From NCBI GenBank assembly GCA_964563925.1, contig CAZLZD010000002.1, positions 62,001-126,000 of the forward strand: a DNA stretch of 64,000 bases. The letters run 5' to 3'. Made by a program: the position numbers and the translations under genes. Source of the stretch: JAUILA01 sp964563925. GTDB lineage: Bacteria; Bacteroidota; Bacteroidia; Cytophagales; Cyclobacteriaceae. Shown here piece by piece: positions 26,425-36,364 of this stretch. Every line of letters starts with the position of its first letter. Position 1 is the stretch's first letter. The notes beneath the pieces are model-generated. The model was given only the letters and a program-made list of their open reading frames with translations. It was not told the origin of the DNA and did no database searches.

Positions 26425-29400
26425 TCATTCTCGAATCGCGGTAGGAGTAGCACCAAACTCCTTTTTGAAGATACGGCTAAACCACGCCAGGTTTATGAAG
26501 CCTACTTCATAAGCGATTTCAGATATATTTAAATCTGTAGACCGCAGAAGGCTTTTGGCTTTTTGCAAACGAACGGCACGAATAAAAATCGCCGTAGATT
26601 TGCCGCTGATTGCCTTTAATTTTCTATAGACCTGCGATTCACTTAAGGCCAGGGCAGATGCAAGTTGGGTTGGACCAAAAGCCGGATCCGACATGTTTTC
26701 GTGAATGCAGGCAATCGCCTTTTGAATGAATTTTGACTCCGGCCCCGTATTGTGTTTTTGAGTTACCTGGCTAAAGCCGGTTCCTTCAAACTTCTTAATC
26801 AGTTTCCGGCGAACGGAGATCAGATGTTCCATCCGGGTCAGTAATTCCTCTTTTACAAAGGGCTTCTCCAAATAGGCATCAGCCCCCCGGGACAGTCCTG
26901 AAAGTCGATCTTGCAATACCACCCTGGCCGTGAGCATAATAATCGGAATGTGGTCGGTAAGCTCGTCCTCCTTCAGGGTGCTGCACACTTCAAATCCATC
27001 TTTACCGGGCATCATTACGTCCGATATGACAATATCCGGGATATGTTTTAAGGCCATTTCCAATCCTGCTACGCCATCAGGGGCGTATAATGCATTATAC
27101 CGACCGGTTAAGCATTGAATAATATAACAGGCAACATCTTTATTGTCTTCTATTATAAGTGCCAGGGGTAATTCCTGATCTTCGGCAGACCTTATTTTTT
27201 TCCATACCAGATCATCAGATGACGGCAAATTACCTTCCGGGCTGAGGTTCAGTGATCCCGGAGCCGTCTTCGGGGCATTACGGGTAACCGGTAACGACAC
27301 GGTAAAAATACTGCCCTTGCCCGGGGTACTTTCTACCGAAATAACGCCGCCGAGCTCAGACGTCATTTCTCTGGCTATAGCCAGTCCGATGCCGGTACCC
27401 TTCTCGGTGCCAGTTCCTGTTGTCCGGGCCTGATAAAAACGATTGAAAATATGAGGCAGGTCTTGTTGTGAAATACCTGATCCTGAATCACAAACCTTTA
27501 TGATCAGGTTATTGTCATTTTCCATATAACAATGCAGCGTAATTTTTCCGAGCGGGGGTGTGAACTTAATGGCGTTAGAGAGCAGATTCGAGAGAATACC
27601 GGACAATTTACGGGTATCCACATCCATAACCAATTCATCCATTTCAGAAAACACCATAAAGTCAATGTCTTTTTCACGGGCGAGGGACTCAAAGCTTTCA
27701 CCTAAATAGTTAATGAAAGGCAAGACATTGATCTGGACCTGGTCTGTTGGGATTTGACCACTTTCAAGTTTGGACAGGTGCAAAATCTCATTTACAAGGG
27801 ACAACAGGTTTTTTCCATTTCTCCGTATCATTTTGAGACTTTTCGTTGCATTCAGGCCAGCCGTGCCATTTAGCTGGCTCTCCAGGGAATCGGTCATACC
27901 CAGAATGACCGTTAAAGGGGTTCTGAATTCGTGCGAGATATTTGTATACAAGTCACTTTTTAACTGGTTTAACTGTTTCTGACGCTCGCTTTCTTCCAAA
28001 GCCAGTTTTTTGGATAATTGAAAACGATAAAAGGCGTAGGCGACAAAACAGAAAAAAGTTATGTACAGGAGATACGCCCACCATCTGGACCACCACGCAG
28101 TCTTTATGAAAAGCTGAAGCGATGCACCTTCTTCATTCCAGACCTCATTATCATTGGATCCAATAACCCTGAAGGTATAGGCACCGGGATCAAGATTCCT
28201 GTAATGTGCCGTTCGTTGCGTTCCGGCCTCGACCCAATTGAGGTCATACGGCTCTAATTTGTATTTGTACTGATTCCTGGAAGGATCACTATAATGAATC
28301 CCCGTGTATTCAAAAGTCAGGTCATTTTCTGTGTGTGCGAGGGTTATCTTCCCGGAATTCTCACTGGATGTATTTTTCGGATCATGGGGTGCCCCGGATA
28401 TCTTTAACCCGCTGATAATTAATTCGGGAGGAATTTGATTGCCACTTACCTGATCGGGATAGAAAGAAAACAGGACACTATTCCCTCCGAAAAACAGTTG
28501 GCCGTCACTGGCTCTGAGTTGGGCATTACCAAAGCGATGGCTGGGCAACCCCCTGGAAATAAACCGGTCTGTTTCCGGGTCAAATTGTGACAGCCCGCGG
28601 GTCGTAGAGGCCCAGAAAATACCCTCTGTGCCTTCAAGAATCCCCACCACTGTATTACTTGGAAGCCCGTCTTCCAAAGTGTATTGATGACAAATACTTT
28701 TGTCTGGGTTAACATGCAACAACCCGTTTCGCTCCGTCCCTACCCAGTACCAACCATGGCTGTCTTCCAAAAAAGTAAGAGGCCTGTAACCCTGAAGAAA
28801 GGGTTCAAATTTTTTGTCGTGCCGGTTGTAGCGAAACAAAGCCCCCTCTCCCCCTGAATCTCCAATCCAAAGGGTGCCGCCGGAATCCATTTCTATCAGA
28901 TCGATTTCTAATCCGGCCTTACTTTCATGCACGGGCAGTTTAAACGACTTGAAGGCCTTGCTGCTTCTGTCAAATCGAAAAAGACCGTCCTGGCCGGCTC
29001 CGATCCATAGAAATCCATCCCGGTCCTCACAGATCCTGTAAACAGAGTTAATGGATGCATCGGAGTTACTCTTCGCAGAAGCCTCATAATACATAAGCTC
29101 CCCTGTTTTCAAATCCAGGCTGGCAAGTCCTCCCTGACCCCGGGCTCCTTCAGATTCCTCCCTGTTTATGGTGTTGACCCTGAATCCCAACCAGAGCAAA
29201 CCATTGGAGGCTTCGTATATATCGTGAACGACACTTCCTCCAAATTTGCTTTCCTCAATCTCCTTTTCGAAATAAGGGATTATTTCACCCGTCCTCGAAT
29301 CCAGTAGTTGAAGTCCATCAACAGCAGTACCTAAATAGAATGTGCCGGGTGCACTCCCGGACTCGCGGATACTCACAACATGTGAAGTATTGGATTCTGT

Positions 29401-30552
29401 ATACCTGGTGATTTGCGATGAAAACGGATCCAGTTTGTGAAGACCTCCCTGGGCCAGGGAACCTAACCATAACTGGCCGGAACGATCCTCAAGAAATGAC
29501 CAGAGTTTATCATTTGATATGCCATCCGGCCTGTCACTTTCATGGGAATAATATTTCACCTGATTGGTTACGGGATCAAAATAATTGATTCCTCCCCCGC
29601 AGGTGCCAATCCAGTAACCACCTTTCTGGTCCTGGTGGAGAATGGTAATAAACGGACTGCTTTGCCATACCTTGTGCCCCGGAGGAGGATACAGGCGGTC
29701 TGGCTGAACGCTATCCTGGCTCATTCGCAGAAATTCATCGTTTACCGGGTCATAAAGATGTAATCCATTTTGAAACGTCCCCACCCAAATACGGCCTTGC
29801 CGGTCTTCCAAAAGTGCACTTACCCTGTTATCTATCAGGCTATTGGTATTATCCGGTTCATGCATGTACCTGGTTGCTGCACGGGTGGTGGGGTTGAAAT
29901 GAATCAGGCCCCCCGGATTTTCATAATTGCCAAAGCCCGTTCCAATCCATATATTGTTTTGCCGGTCCGCCAGAAGGACACGTACAACCTCCCCGATAAG
30001 CGAATTAGGATCTGCCGGATCATCCAGAAAACGGATAAAACGATCCTTTTCGCGCTCGTATCGAAAGAGACCACCTTCCTGCATGCCGATCCACAGGTTA
30101 CCCGAGGCATCTTCTGTCATAGTGGTAATAAAGCCAGTGGGGGTTTGGTTCTCGCTTGTGGACGGGTATCGGACAAAGCAATCACAATGAGGATCGTAGC
30201 GATTAAGACCTTTGCCTGTGCCTATCCATGTGGTACCGGTATGGTCTACATATATCGATTCGGTATAATTATCTGTTAATGAGGTTAAATCCCCTGGAAT
30301 ATTCCGGTATATGGAAAATTCATAGCCATCAAACTTAAGGAGCCCTGCAGGAGTGGCCATCCAGAGGTACCCCTGATTGTCTTGTGCGATGGATATTATG
30401 TTGAAGTCATAGGTGACCTGATCGATAACTACGGGGACTTTTTTAAAATCGCGCTTCGGGGATTGGGAAAAAGTAATTACGGGCAGAAGGAGGCACAACC
30501 ACATTAATAAGGGAAGGATGTCTTTTGGAGAAGGGAAAATCAATCTTGCCAT
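26425..30552 (-). CDS. Hybrid two-component system regulator (propeller sensor, histidine kinase, receiver, AraC)
   Basis: 1375 residues from the ATG at 30552 (a GTG precedes it). The signal/anchor segment LLMWLCLLLPVITFSQ is followed by two periplasmic beta-propellers built of reg_prop blades (repeated WIGT/WIGTGKGLNRYDP-type motifs). A Y_Y_Y domain (NQYKYKLEPYDLNWVEAG) and one transmembrane helix (about residues 825-845) come next. HisKA has the phospho-acceptor His874 in SHEFRTP and is followed by HATPase_c. The receiver domain carries Asp1178 in ISDVMMPGKDG, and a C-terminal AraC helix-turn-helix spans about 1275-1370. Such proteins usually sense oligosaccharides and switch on nearby utilization genes, but no SusC/SusD genes are in the window. 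Likely local targets are the barrel gene or the lipoprotein behind it. Confidence 0.93.
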   Translation of the reverse strand: MARLIFPSPKDILPLLMWLCLLLPVITFSQSPKRDFKKVPVVIDQVTYDFNIISIAQDNQGYLWMATPAGLLKFDGYEFSIYRNIPGDLTSLTDNYTESIYVDHTGTTWIGTGKGLNRYDPHCDCFVRYPSTSENQTPTGFITTMTEDASGNLWIGMQEGGLFRYEREKDRFIRFLDDPADPNSLIGEVVRVLLADRQNNIWIGTGFGNYENPGGLIHFNPTTRAATRYMHEPDNTNSLIDNRVSALLEDRQGRIWVGTFQNGLHLYDPVNDEFLRMSQDSVQPDRLYPPPGHKVWQSSPFITILHQDQKGGYWIGTCGGGINYFDPVTNQVKYYSHESDRPDGISNDKLWSFLEDRSGQLWLGSLAQGGLHKLDPFSSQITRYTESNTSHVVSIRESGSAPGTFYLGTAVDGLQLLDSRTGEIIPYFEKEIEESKFGGSVVHDIYEASNGLLWLGFRVNTINREESEGARGQGGLASLDLKTGELMYYEASAKSNSDASINSVYRICEDRDGFLWIGAGQDGLFRFDRSSKAFKSFKLPVHESKAGLEIDLIEMDSGGTLWIGDSGGEGALFRYNRHDKKFEPFLQGYRPLTFLEDSHGWYWVGTERNGLLHVNPDKSICHQYTLEDGLPSNTVVGILEGTEGIFWASTTRGLSQFDPETDRFISRGLPSHRFGNAQLRASDGQLFFGGNSVLFSFYPDQVSGNQIPPELIISGLKISGAPHDPKNTSSENSGKITLAHTENDLTFEYTGIHYSDPSRNQYKYKLEPYDLNWVEAGTQRTAHYRNLDPGAYTFRVIGSNDNEVWNEEGASLQLFIKTAWWSRWWAYLLYITFFCFVAYAFYRFQLSKKLALEESERQKQLNQLKSDLYTNISHEFRTPLTVILGMTDSLESQLNGTAGLNATKSLKMIRRNGKNLLSLVNEILHLSKLESGQIPTDQVQINVLPFINYLGESFESLAREKDIDFMVFSEMDELVMDVDTRKLSGILSNLLSNAIKFTPPLGKITLHCYMENDNNLIIKVCDSGSGISQQDLPHIFNRFYQARTTGTGTEKGTGIGLAIAREMTSELGGVISVESTPGKGSIFTVSLPVTRNAPKTAPGSLNLSPEGNLPSSDDLVWKKIRSAEDQELPLALIIEDNKDVACYIIQCLTGRYNALYAPDGVAGLEMALKHIPDIVISDVMMPGKDGFEVCSTLKEDELTDHIPIIMLTARVVLQDRLSGLSRGADAYLEKPFVKEELLTRMEHLISVRRKLIKKFEGTGFSQVTQKHNTGPESKFIQKAIACIHENMSDPAFGPTQLASALALSESQVYRKLKAISGKSTAIFIRAVRLQKAKSLLRSTDLNISEIAYEVGFINLAWFSRIFKKEFGATPTAIRE

Positions 30553-30886
30553 CACATCATTCCTTTTGATTAGATAAGGGATTTCAACCTGACTAAATGC
30601 AGCGTGCCTATTCAGGCTTTAATGCACTTAGAACAATAGCTATATATAAATTAGTGATTTTTTTATAAACCGTATCACTGAAGGGCGCCATAATTCAGGG
30701 ATACAGGATTATGTGAAGGGGTCCTGTCAGAGGAGTACTACAAGATCCCGGGATTCTGGTAGGCAGGTGGTTGCAGCAGCGAAATAAGCGCAGGGGGGTT
30801 GGGCCTTTGAGCGTGGCCCAACTGACCCATGCGTTGCCTTTGTATAAATTGCCCGGTTTGAGGATATGCTGGTAGTAAAAAAGCGA
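30553..30886. other. Intergenic region upstream of the hybrid regulator
   Basis: 334 bases between two minus-strand genes. The part next to 30552 must hold the promoter of the regulator, though no clear TAnnTTTG box was found. No conserved RNA, repeat or open frame was seen. Confidence 0.5.
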
Positions 30887-31708
30887 CTAATCTTCAAAAA
30901 GAAACTTTAGTCCGTCTTCGAAGACAATCGGAGGGGCATTGGGATAAACTAATTCCGGGTATTCCCTGTACTCAAATTCCAACCAGGTAAACCCCTTTGC
31001 GTTTATTGCGTCAATTACCTCCATATTCAACTCCTTGCTTCTCGTACTCGTAAATGAATAATGGAGTTTTTTGTTGCCAATGTCCTCCGTAAAGTCTTTC
31101 TGCTCGAGAAGGTCCCTAAAATAGGTCGTAGCTGAAATATCCGAGACGATAAAGTTTTGGAATACAGGAGATTCATAATCAAAAAGAGTTCGTAAAACAA
31201 AACGGCCTACCTTGCCTCTGCCGACAAATGTCCTGGAATTGTTAGTAGAGTAATTAGCATCTACATAATTAACCAGGTCGTAAAACAAATCGCGGTGATC
31301 CGGATCTGTGTTTGGGGAAACATCTTGATAATCTATTAAATCCCGCAGTGTAATGACCAGGGCTTTGAATTCATTCACTGACTGGACTCCCTTAATAAGG
31401 TCATCAAACTCATCCACACAATCGATTTCCTCACAGTGATCGATCAAATAAATTGCCGGGATATCACTGTCGGTTTCATAATCGGGGGGAATGGCAATTT
31501 TTCCCTGCATGGATATTCCATTCGAGGTAAAAGTAAAGGTTTCTGTACTGTATAACGTATCAAGTATATCGCTCGTACAAGGCGGAATCACCGTGGAAGG
31601 GTCGTTGTCACAAGGCGGCGGCGGTGCATCATCGTCGCTTGAACATGCAATCATTACCAGGGCAAGTGTGACAATCCCTGGGATTATACGTTTCAGATTG
31701 GCTTTCAT
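30887..31708 (-). CDS. Lipoprotein with esterase-D-like fold, probably lacking the nucleophile
   Basis: 273 residues with a lipoprotein signal (LALVMIAC, Cys22, then SSDDD). The mature part follows the order of putative esterases of the esterase-D type: a beta strand plus IPAIYLIDH, a helical segment, then NSRTFVGRGKVGRFVLRTLFDYE where a GxSxGG nucleophile elbow is expected. Here the elbow reads GRGKVG, with no Ser. It is probably a non-catalytic binding or inhibitor protein, assuming the alignment is right. The gene is more AT-rich than its neighbours by eye. It lies upstream of the hybrid regulator gene on the same strand. Confidence 0.6.
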   Translation of the reverse strand: MKANLKRIIPGIVTLALVMIACSSDDDAPPPPCDNDPSTVIPPCTSDILDTLYSTETFTFTSNGISMQGKIAIPPDYETDSDIPAIYLIDHCEEIDCVDEFDDLIKGVQSVNEFKALVITLRDLIDYQDVSPNTDPDHRDLFYDLVNYVDANYSTNNSRTFVGRGKVGRFVLRTLFDYESPVFQNFIVSDISATTYFRDLLEQKDFTEDIGNKKLHYSFTSTRSKELNMEVIDAINAKGFTWLEFEYREYPELVYPNAPPIVFEDGLKFLFED

Positions 31709-32140
31709 AATTCCTTACTTTTGTTTTATAATCCGTACATCCGGCCTGCTTGAATGGCGGTACATTTAAATTACGAATTAGGTAAACGAATTATTTGCCT
31801 TATTTCTGCAAGTGTTATTGCTATTTGGTAATCTGTGAATTTTTTGTGTGCCTGATTTCCGGATCAGGGTCCGGCAATGGCCGGGAAGACGAAATGGGGC
31901 AAGCGCCGTTGCAGGCGTGGCCATTTCCGAAGCCAACCTCGCCGGTTTTGGTTGTAACAGGATAGGGCACCGTTGCAGCCAATCGAAGTTAACATGAAAC
32001 AAGCCTGGTTCCCCGGGAAAGAGGTAGTTAAGACAAAACAAGGTAGGCCCTTATCTTAACAGAAAGATCATATTCTTTATTCATTTTCTATCTATAAATC
32101 AATAACTTACCTATCGGAAACTTAACGCTATCAAAATCAT
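31709..32140. other. 432-bp divergent intergenic region
   Basis: This lies between the esterase-like lipoprotein gene and the helical secreted protein gene. No convincing promoter box, RNA or repeat was recognised. Open frames on the minus strand here have no protein-like features. Confidence 0.5.
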
Positions 32141-32617
32141 ATGAAAACGATGAAAAGACTGATATTGGTTAGTATATTTTTTGTCTTCGTAATGCATTCA
32201 GCCTCTGCCCAGCGTGGTGAGTCTGGCATTCTGCAACAGATGTATGGCATGGAGAAAAAAGCTATACTGGACGAATTCCTTCAATTCTCCGGGAGTGAAA
32301 AGAAGGATGCTTTCTGGGAATTATACAATGCCTATGAAACGAAACGAAAGGAACTTGGCAATAAACGCGTGGAACTGTTGCAGAAATATGTCAACGACTA
32401 TATGAATATGCCTGAATCTGAGATGGAGGAGTTGCTGAACGAGGTCACCGGGATGAACAGTGATTACGTTAAACTGCTCAACGCCTACGTCAAAAAGATA
32501 AAAAACAAGGTGGGGGTTAAACAAGCCGCCCAGTTCTACCAGATTGAGAACTATCTCAATAACGCAATAAATACAAGTATTGCCGAAGGGATACCGTTTA
32601 TTGGAGAACTGGAATAG
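32141..32617 (+). CDS. Small secreted all-helical protein, function unknown
   Basis: 158 residues; a second Met at codon 4 (32150) is an equally good start. The signal peptide ends at ASAQ (about residue 24). The rest is charged and strongly helical (ELYNAYETKRKELGNKRVELLQKYV, then MEELLNEV and YVKKIKNKVG). The style recalls periplasmic Spy/CpxP-like or sigma-factor sensor proteins, but no diagnostic LTxxQ motif is present. It is 11 bases before the cyclase-family gene, so the two are probably co-transcribed. Confidence 0.65.
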   Translation: MKTMKRLILVSIFFVFVMHSASAQRGESGILQQMYGMEKKAILDEFLQFSGSEKKDAFWELYNAYETKRKELGNKRVELLQKYVNDYMNMPESEMEELLNEVTGMNSDYVKLLNAYVKKIKNKVGVKQAAQFYQIENYLNNAINTSIAEGIPFIGELE

Positions 32618-32628
32618 GGCCCCGGATT

Positions 32629-33423
32629 ATGAAACATCTGGCTTTTATATTGGTTGTCCTTCTTACACCCGGCGCTTGCAGCACGCCTGACGGCCCGGTG
32701 AGTCACATTCCCACAGAGATAATAGACCTGGGGGCCCTGGTTACGGAAGATCTTCCGGAGAAGGTATGGGGTAAGGCATTGATGGAACAACTCGGTTACA
32801 CAGAAAACAATACCTTCAGAGTGATTCACTGGGAAGTGGATTTGCCGGCCGGTAGCGTTTTGGGGTCGAACTCCTATTTCAATCTCTTTAATCATGGCGG
32901 ACCCCATGTTGATATGCCTTCACACGTTGGCTATGATCGGAGACTGGATAGCTATCCGATAGATGCATTTACCGGGCCGCTGAAAGTGATTGATGTCAGT
33001 CATTTCCCGGTTGGCCGCTCTGTTACCGTTGATGAAATCAAAAAATACGATATCCGTCCTGGTGACATAGTCCTGATCTATACAGGTTACCAATTTCCGG
33101 GGGAGAATGAGTTTCCTGAAAGAATCGCACTGAACCAGGAGGCAGCCAGATACCTGGCGAATTTGCCAGTGCACGCTTTTGGAACAGATGCCTACAATGT
33201 GGATAGCGATGACAATGAGAGCACCGTGGAATCCGATATCCCATTGGAACCGATTGCGCCGATTCACTTTGCATTCTTAAGCAAGGGAATCCCGCTGTTC
33301 GAACAACTTTTCAATCTGGATAAACTGCTGGATAAAAAAGATATGTATTTTGTCGGGCCTCCCCTGAATATTAAAGACGGTGACGGGATGATTGTGCGGC
33401 CTGCCGTCCTTGTATATGACTAA
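32629..33423 (+). CDS. Cyclase-family (kynurenine-formamidase-like) lipoprotein
   Basis: 264 residues. The signal peptide ends LLTPGAC with lipidated Cys17, so the enzyme is anchored in the envelope. The metal-binding motif of the cyclase/formamidase family, HxGxHxDxPxH, is present as His89, His93, Asp95 and His99 (HGGPHVDMPSH). The C-terminal PLNIKDGDG motif matches the family too. Members hydrolyse cyclic or N-formyl amides or isatin. Export of such an enzyme is common in Bacteroidota but the substrate is unknown. Confidence 0.83.
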   Translation: MKHLAFILVVLLTPGACSTPDGPVSHIPTEIIDLGALVTEDLPEKVWGKALMEQLGYTENNTFRVIHWEVDLPAGSVLGSNSYFNLFNHGGPHVDMPSHVGYDRRLDSYPIDAFTGPLKVIDVSHFPVGRSVTVDEIKKYDIRPGDIVLIYTGYQFPGENEFPERIALNQEAARYLANLPVHAFGTDAYNVDSDDNESTVESDIPLEPIAPIHFAFLSKGIPLFEQLFNLDKLLDKKDMYFVGPPLNIKDGDGMIVRPAVLVYD

Positions 33424-33554
33424 GCTGCCCTGATTCACACTGACAATTTCGCGCGAGGTGAGATTAACCCAACTCATTCTCATATTGCCTTAAAGCTGGC
33501 TCAAGACGACATAGTTATACACAATATACACATCAAACGTTCAGAATTTCCAAT

Positions 33555-35078
33555 TTACCGCTTGACAGTTGCCGCCTCAAGCATGCTGCCGAAATCATCC
33601 AGCTGAACTGAAAAGCTCTCCTGGCTTGGAGGGAATTCCTTAAATGACTTCAGGAATTCGGCAAGGTGTCCTCCCACCTGGCCCAGGATCCAGCTCCGGT
33701 TTTCCGCCCATTCATCATATCCCCGGGCCTCATGGAATCGCTCAAACGGATCCAGCTTGAGATTAGTGATAATCGGGGTGGATAATACGGGCTGCGGGGA
33801 CCGGAACCAGCTTTCCTGGTCCCGAAACAGCACTTTCCAGTTACCGTAGCGCATGCCATGCAATGTGGTCTCGGTGAAATAGAAGAATTCCTTACGCTTG
33901 CTCTCTCCATTGTTGAGCAGGATATCGCTCTGGTCGTATCCGTCCAGGTGTACTTTATAGGTTTTGCCGCCGATCTTATGCCCATTTAACAGCTGCTGCT
34001 TAATATTATTTTCGCCCAGGAAAGACATAATGGTAGGTATCCAGTCTTCCATTGTCATGAATTCCCCGGTATGCGTTCCTGCCGGAATATGCCCGTCCCA
34101 TTTGACGAGCAGCGGCACCCGGAATCCGCCTTCCCATCCGCCGACCCCTTTTTCACCATGAAACGGGTGGTTTCCTCCATCGGGCCAGCTGTTGGAAGCT
34201 GCGCCATTGTCCGTCGAAAACATAACAATGGTATTTTCATCCACGCCCAGCTCTTCCAGCAGGTCAAGCAATTCTCCTACATCATCATCCAGTTCCATCA
34301 TACCGTCTGCGTAAAGTCCGTATCCACTTTTCCCGTCATATTCCTCGTTCAGGTGGGTCTTGTAATGCATTCTTGTCATGTTGTGCCAGACAAAAAACGG
34401 CTCCTCATCCTCCACTGCCTCACGAATAAACCGTTTAGATTGCTCCAGCACCTGCTGGTCGAGGTTCTTCTGAACCTCACTTCCCCACTCACCAAGGTCC
34501 TCAATTTCCTGTCCGCCATTTGCCGTCGCCTTCGAGTGGATGATTCCCCGCTGATCCAGGTTCATAGCCTCCCTTACCGCCGGGTCTTTGGGATAATCGT
34601 ATTGCTCGGGATATTCTCCTGCATTCAGGTGATACAGAATCCCGTAAAACTCATCAAATCCATGTGCCGTTGGAAGGTGCTCGTCCCGGTCCCCAAGGTG
34701 GTTCTTTCCAAACTGTCCGGTTGCATACCCGAGGTCCTTCAGCATCCGGGCCAGGGTCGGATCGGAATCCTGCAGGCCCTGGGGCGCTCCGGGCAGTCCG
34801 ACCGTGCTGAGCCCGGTTCGCATCGGGTACTGGCCTGTGATAAACGCTGCCCTGCCTGCCGTACAGGAGGCATGCGCGTAATGATCCATAAAAATCATTC
34901 CGTCCCGGGCGATCCGGTCAATGTTCGGCGTTGATCCGCCCATCATTCCCCGGTGATAGGCACTGATGTTCCACATACCAACATCATCTCCCCAGATGAT
35001 CAGAATATTGGGACGTTCCTGGGAAAAGGAGGCTGTTATGGAAAGAATGAAAAGAATCAGAAGAGTAAAGAATCTCAT
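33555..35078 (-). CDS. Secreted sulfatase (arylsulfatase type, formylglycine-dependent)
   Basis: 507 residues from the ATG at 35078 (MRFFTLLILFILS signal peptide ending SFSQ). The alkaline-phosphatase superfamily core starts with PNILIIWGDDVG, where the two Asp residues bind calcium. The sulfatase signature is SCTAGRAAFITG with Cys72. It has Ala instead of Pro in CxPxR, a variant accepted by formylglycine-generating systems. MYxxDNG-type strand IVMFSTDNGA and a later HFHGEKG complete the active site. The substrate is unknown (steroid, aryl or sugar sulfate). No maturase gene is in the window. Confidence 0.92.
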   Translation of the reverse strand: MRFFTLLILFILSITASFSQERPNILIIWGDDVGMWNISAYHRGMMGGSTPNIDRIARDGMIFMDHYAHASCTAGRAAFITGQYPMRTGLSTVGLPGAPQGLQDSDPTLARMLKDLGYATGQFGKNHLGDRDEHLPTAHGFDEFYGILYHLNAGEYPEQYDYPKDPAVREAMNLDQRGIIHSKATANGGQEIEDLGEWGSEVQKNLDQQVLEQSKRFIREAVEDEEPFFVWHNMTRMHYKTHLNEEYDGKSGYGLYADGMMELDDDVGELLDLLEELGVDENTIVMFSTDNGAASNSWPDGGNHPFHGEKGVGGWEGGFRVPLLVKWDGHIPAGTHTGEFMTMEDWIPTIMSFLGENNIKQQLLNGHKIGGKTYKVHLDGYDQSDILLNNGESKRKEFFYFTETTLHGMRYGNWKVLFRDQESWFRSPQPVLSTPIITNLKLDPFERFHEARGYDEWAENRSWILGQVGGHLAEFLKSFKEFPPSQESFSVQLDDFGSMLEAATVKR

Positions 35079-35173
35079 AATGGTAGTGGATTTGCTGATG
35101 ATCAACCTTAATATTACTTAGGTGATAACCAAACTTTTACTAAAATGTTCTTCGATGCTGAAAAACTGCTGAA

Positions 35174-35569
35174 TCAGGGGTTTCCCTGCTTACGCAACAC
35201 CAGCTTCATGTCCTGCGTCTGGCTGTTCGGGGTTCCTTCCATAACCATCCATTCCGGGGCGAGACTGACCCTCCAGATCCTGGAGAACGCATCAGCCACC
35301 CGGTTTCCATGCATATCGGTTAATTCGCGCTGATACAGGATCAGCAAGTCTTTTTTAATTCTCCATTCTCCCTTCACTTCAGACAATTCCTCCCCGAAGG
35401 AAGTGTATTCTCCATCGCTCCTGAATTCAATGTACCGTTCGGATGCATGTTTGTTTCCGGAAACCCAGTATTCCTCCACCTTCCATTTTCCCAAAATTAA
35501 GTGCTCTTCCTTCTTGCTGCAGGCAAGAAAAATAAGGAGAAGTGCTATTATCCAATGTGATTTTTTCAT
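35174..35569 (-). CDS. Lipocalin-like lipoprotein
   Basis: 131 residues with lipoprotein signal LLLIFLAC (Cys17). The mature part begins ILGKWKVEEYWVSG and alternates beta strands (YIEFRSDGEYTSFG, KGEWRIKKDLLILYQ), the pattern of small lipocalin-like Bacteroidota lipoproteins that usually bind small hydrophobic ligands. It starts 93 bases after the last gene of the export operon and may be transcribed with it. Confidence 0.7.
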   Translation of the reverse strand: MKKSHWIIALLLIFLACSKKEEHLILGKWKVEEYWVSGNKHASERYIEFRSDGEYTSFGEELSEVKGEWRIKKDLLILYQRELTDMHGNRVADAFSRIWRVSLAPEWMVMEGTPNSQTQDMKLVLRKQGNP

Positions 35570-35662
35570 TCGTTCCTGGTCTGAATTTATGAAAATTCGG
35601 CCGGGCTTAAAAGGGGGGTGCCCGCAGAAAAGGATCCTTTCGCACGCTTTCAGGCTGATCCG

Positions 35663-36364
35663 TTAAACAAACCGCTCCCTGAACTGCATGTTGTATATCC
35701 CGTAGAGCATGCACAACGCACTTCCGATGATCAGGTACAACCGGTTTTTGAAAATGATGGTTTGCCAGATGAATTCACTGATTTCACCGGGCTCGGAGAA
35801 TGGATTGAGGAAGACGTTATACGGACTGTATTCCAGCGGCTCGGCGAAGATGAAGAATATAAAGGATACGATCACCACAACTATCGCCGTGCCATTACCA
35901 TTTTTGATCAGCGTGGATAACATAAAGGCCAGGGCGGAGATAAACAAGATGGGGAACAGCACCTGGCCCAGCATGGGCAGAATACTGAACCGGTAAAGGG
36001 TTATATTGGCGATAGTCCCCAGTACAAAAAGGATGGTCACAGCTACGCCGATGGCCAGCACAAAACGGACAAGCCAGACTTTATATCGGTAATTCGGGAT
36101 ACCGAAGATGGTCTCCAGCATTTTCGAATCATCGTCGTTCTGGATCCCGTACGCCATGGGATAAAAGATCAGCAGCAGGCCTGGAAAAACCAGGAAGCCG
36201 TAAATAACTGCTTCATTAAAATCGGGATCGTCCAGGATGGTGATCAATATGATAAAGGCAAAGAACAGGAATGCAGCCAGCACAAAATACACGAATTTGT
36301 TCGCGAAGATCACTTTCACATTATAGGTTGACAGTTTATAAACTAACAGCAGCAGGCTTTTCAT
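35663..36364 (-). CDS. ABC-2-type transporter permease
   Basis: 233 residues with six predicted transmembrane helices, ending with a basic FRERFV tail. Its start overlaps the end of the RND-ABC fusion gene by 29 bases, so it is very likely the membrane partner of the ATPase domain at the end of that fusion. It is the last gene of the minus-strand export operon. The substrate is unknown. Confidence 0.82.
   Translation of the reverse strand: MKSLLLLVYKLSTYNVKVIFANKFVYFVLAAFLFFAFIILITILDDPDFNEAVIYGFLVFPGLLLIFYPMAYGIQNDDDSKMLETIFGIPNYRYKVWLVRFVLAIGVAVTILFVLGTIANITLYRFSILPMLGQVLFPILFISALAFMLSTLIKNGNGTAIVVVIVSFIFFIFAEPLEYSPYNVFLNPFSEPGEISEFIWQTIIFKNRLYLIIGSALCMLYGIYNMQFRERFV

Noticed and set aside
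26189..26428. 79-codon minus-strand frame over repeat copy 2
   Set aside because: It is made of the terminator repeat and non-coding flank; no protein features.
31778..32041. 87-codon minus-strand frame in the 432-bp gap
   Set aside because: Low-quality composition and no context support.
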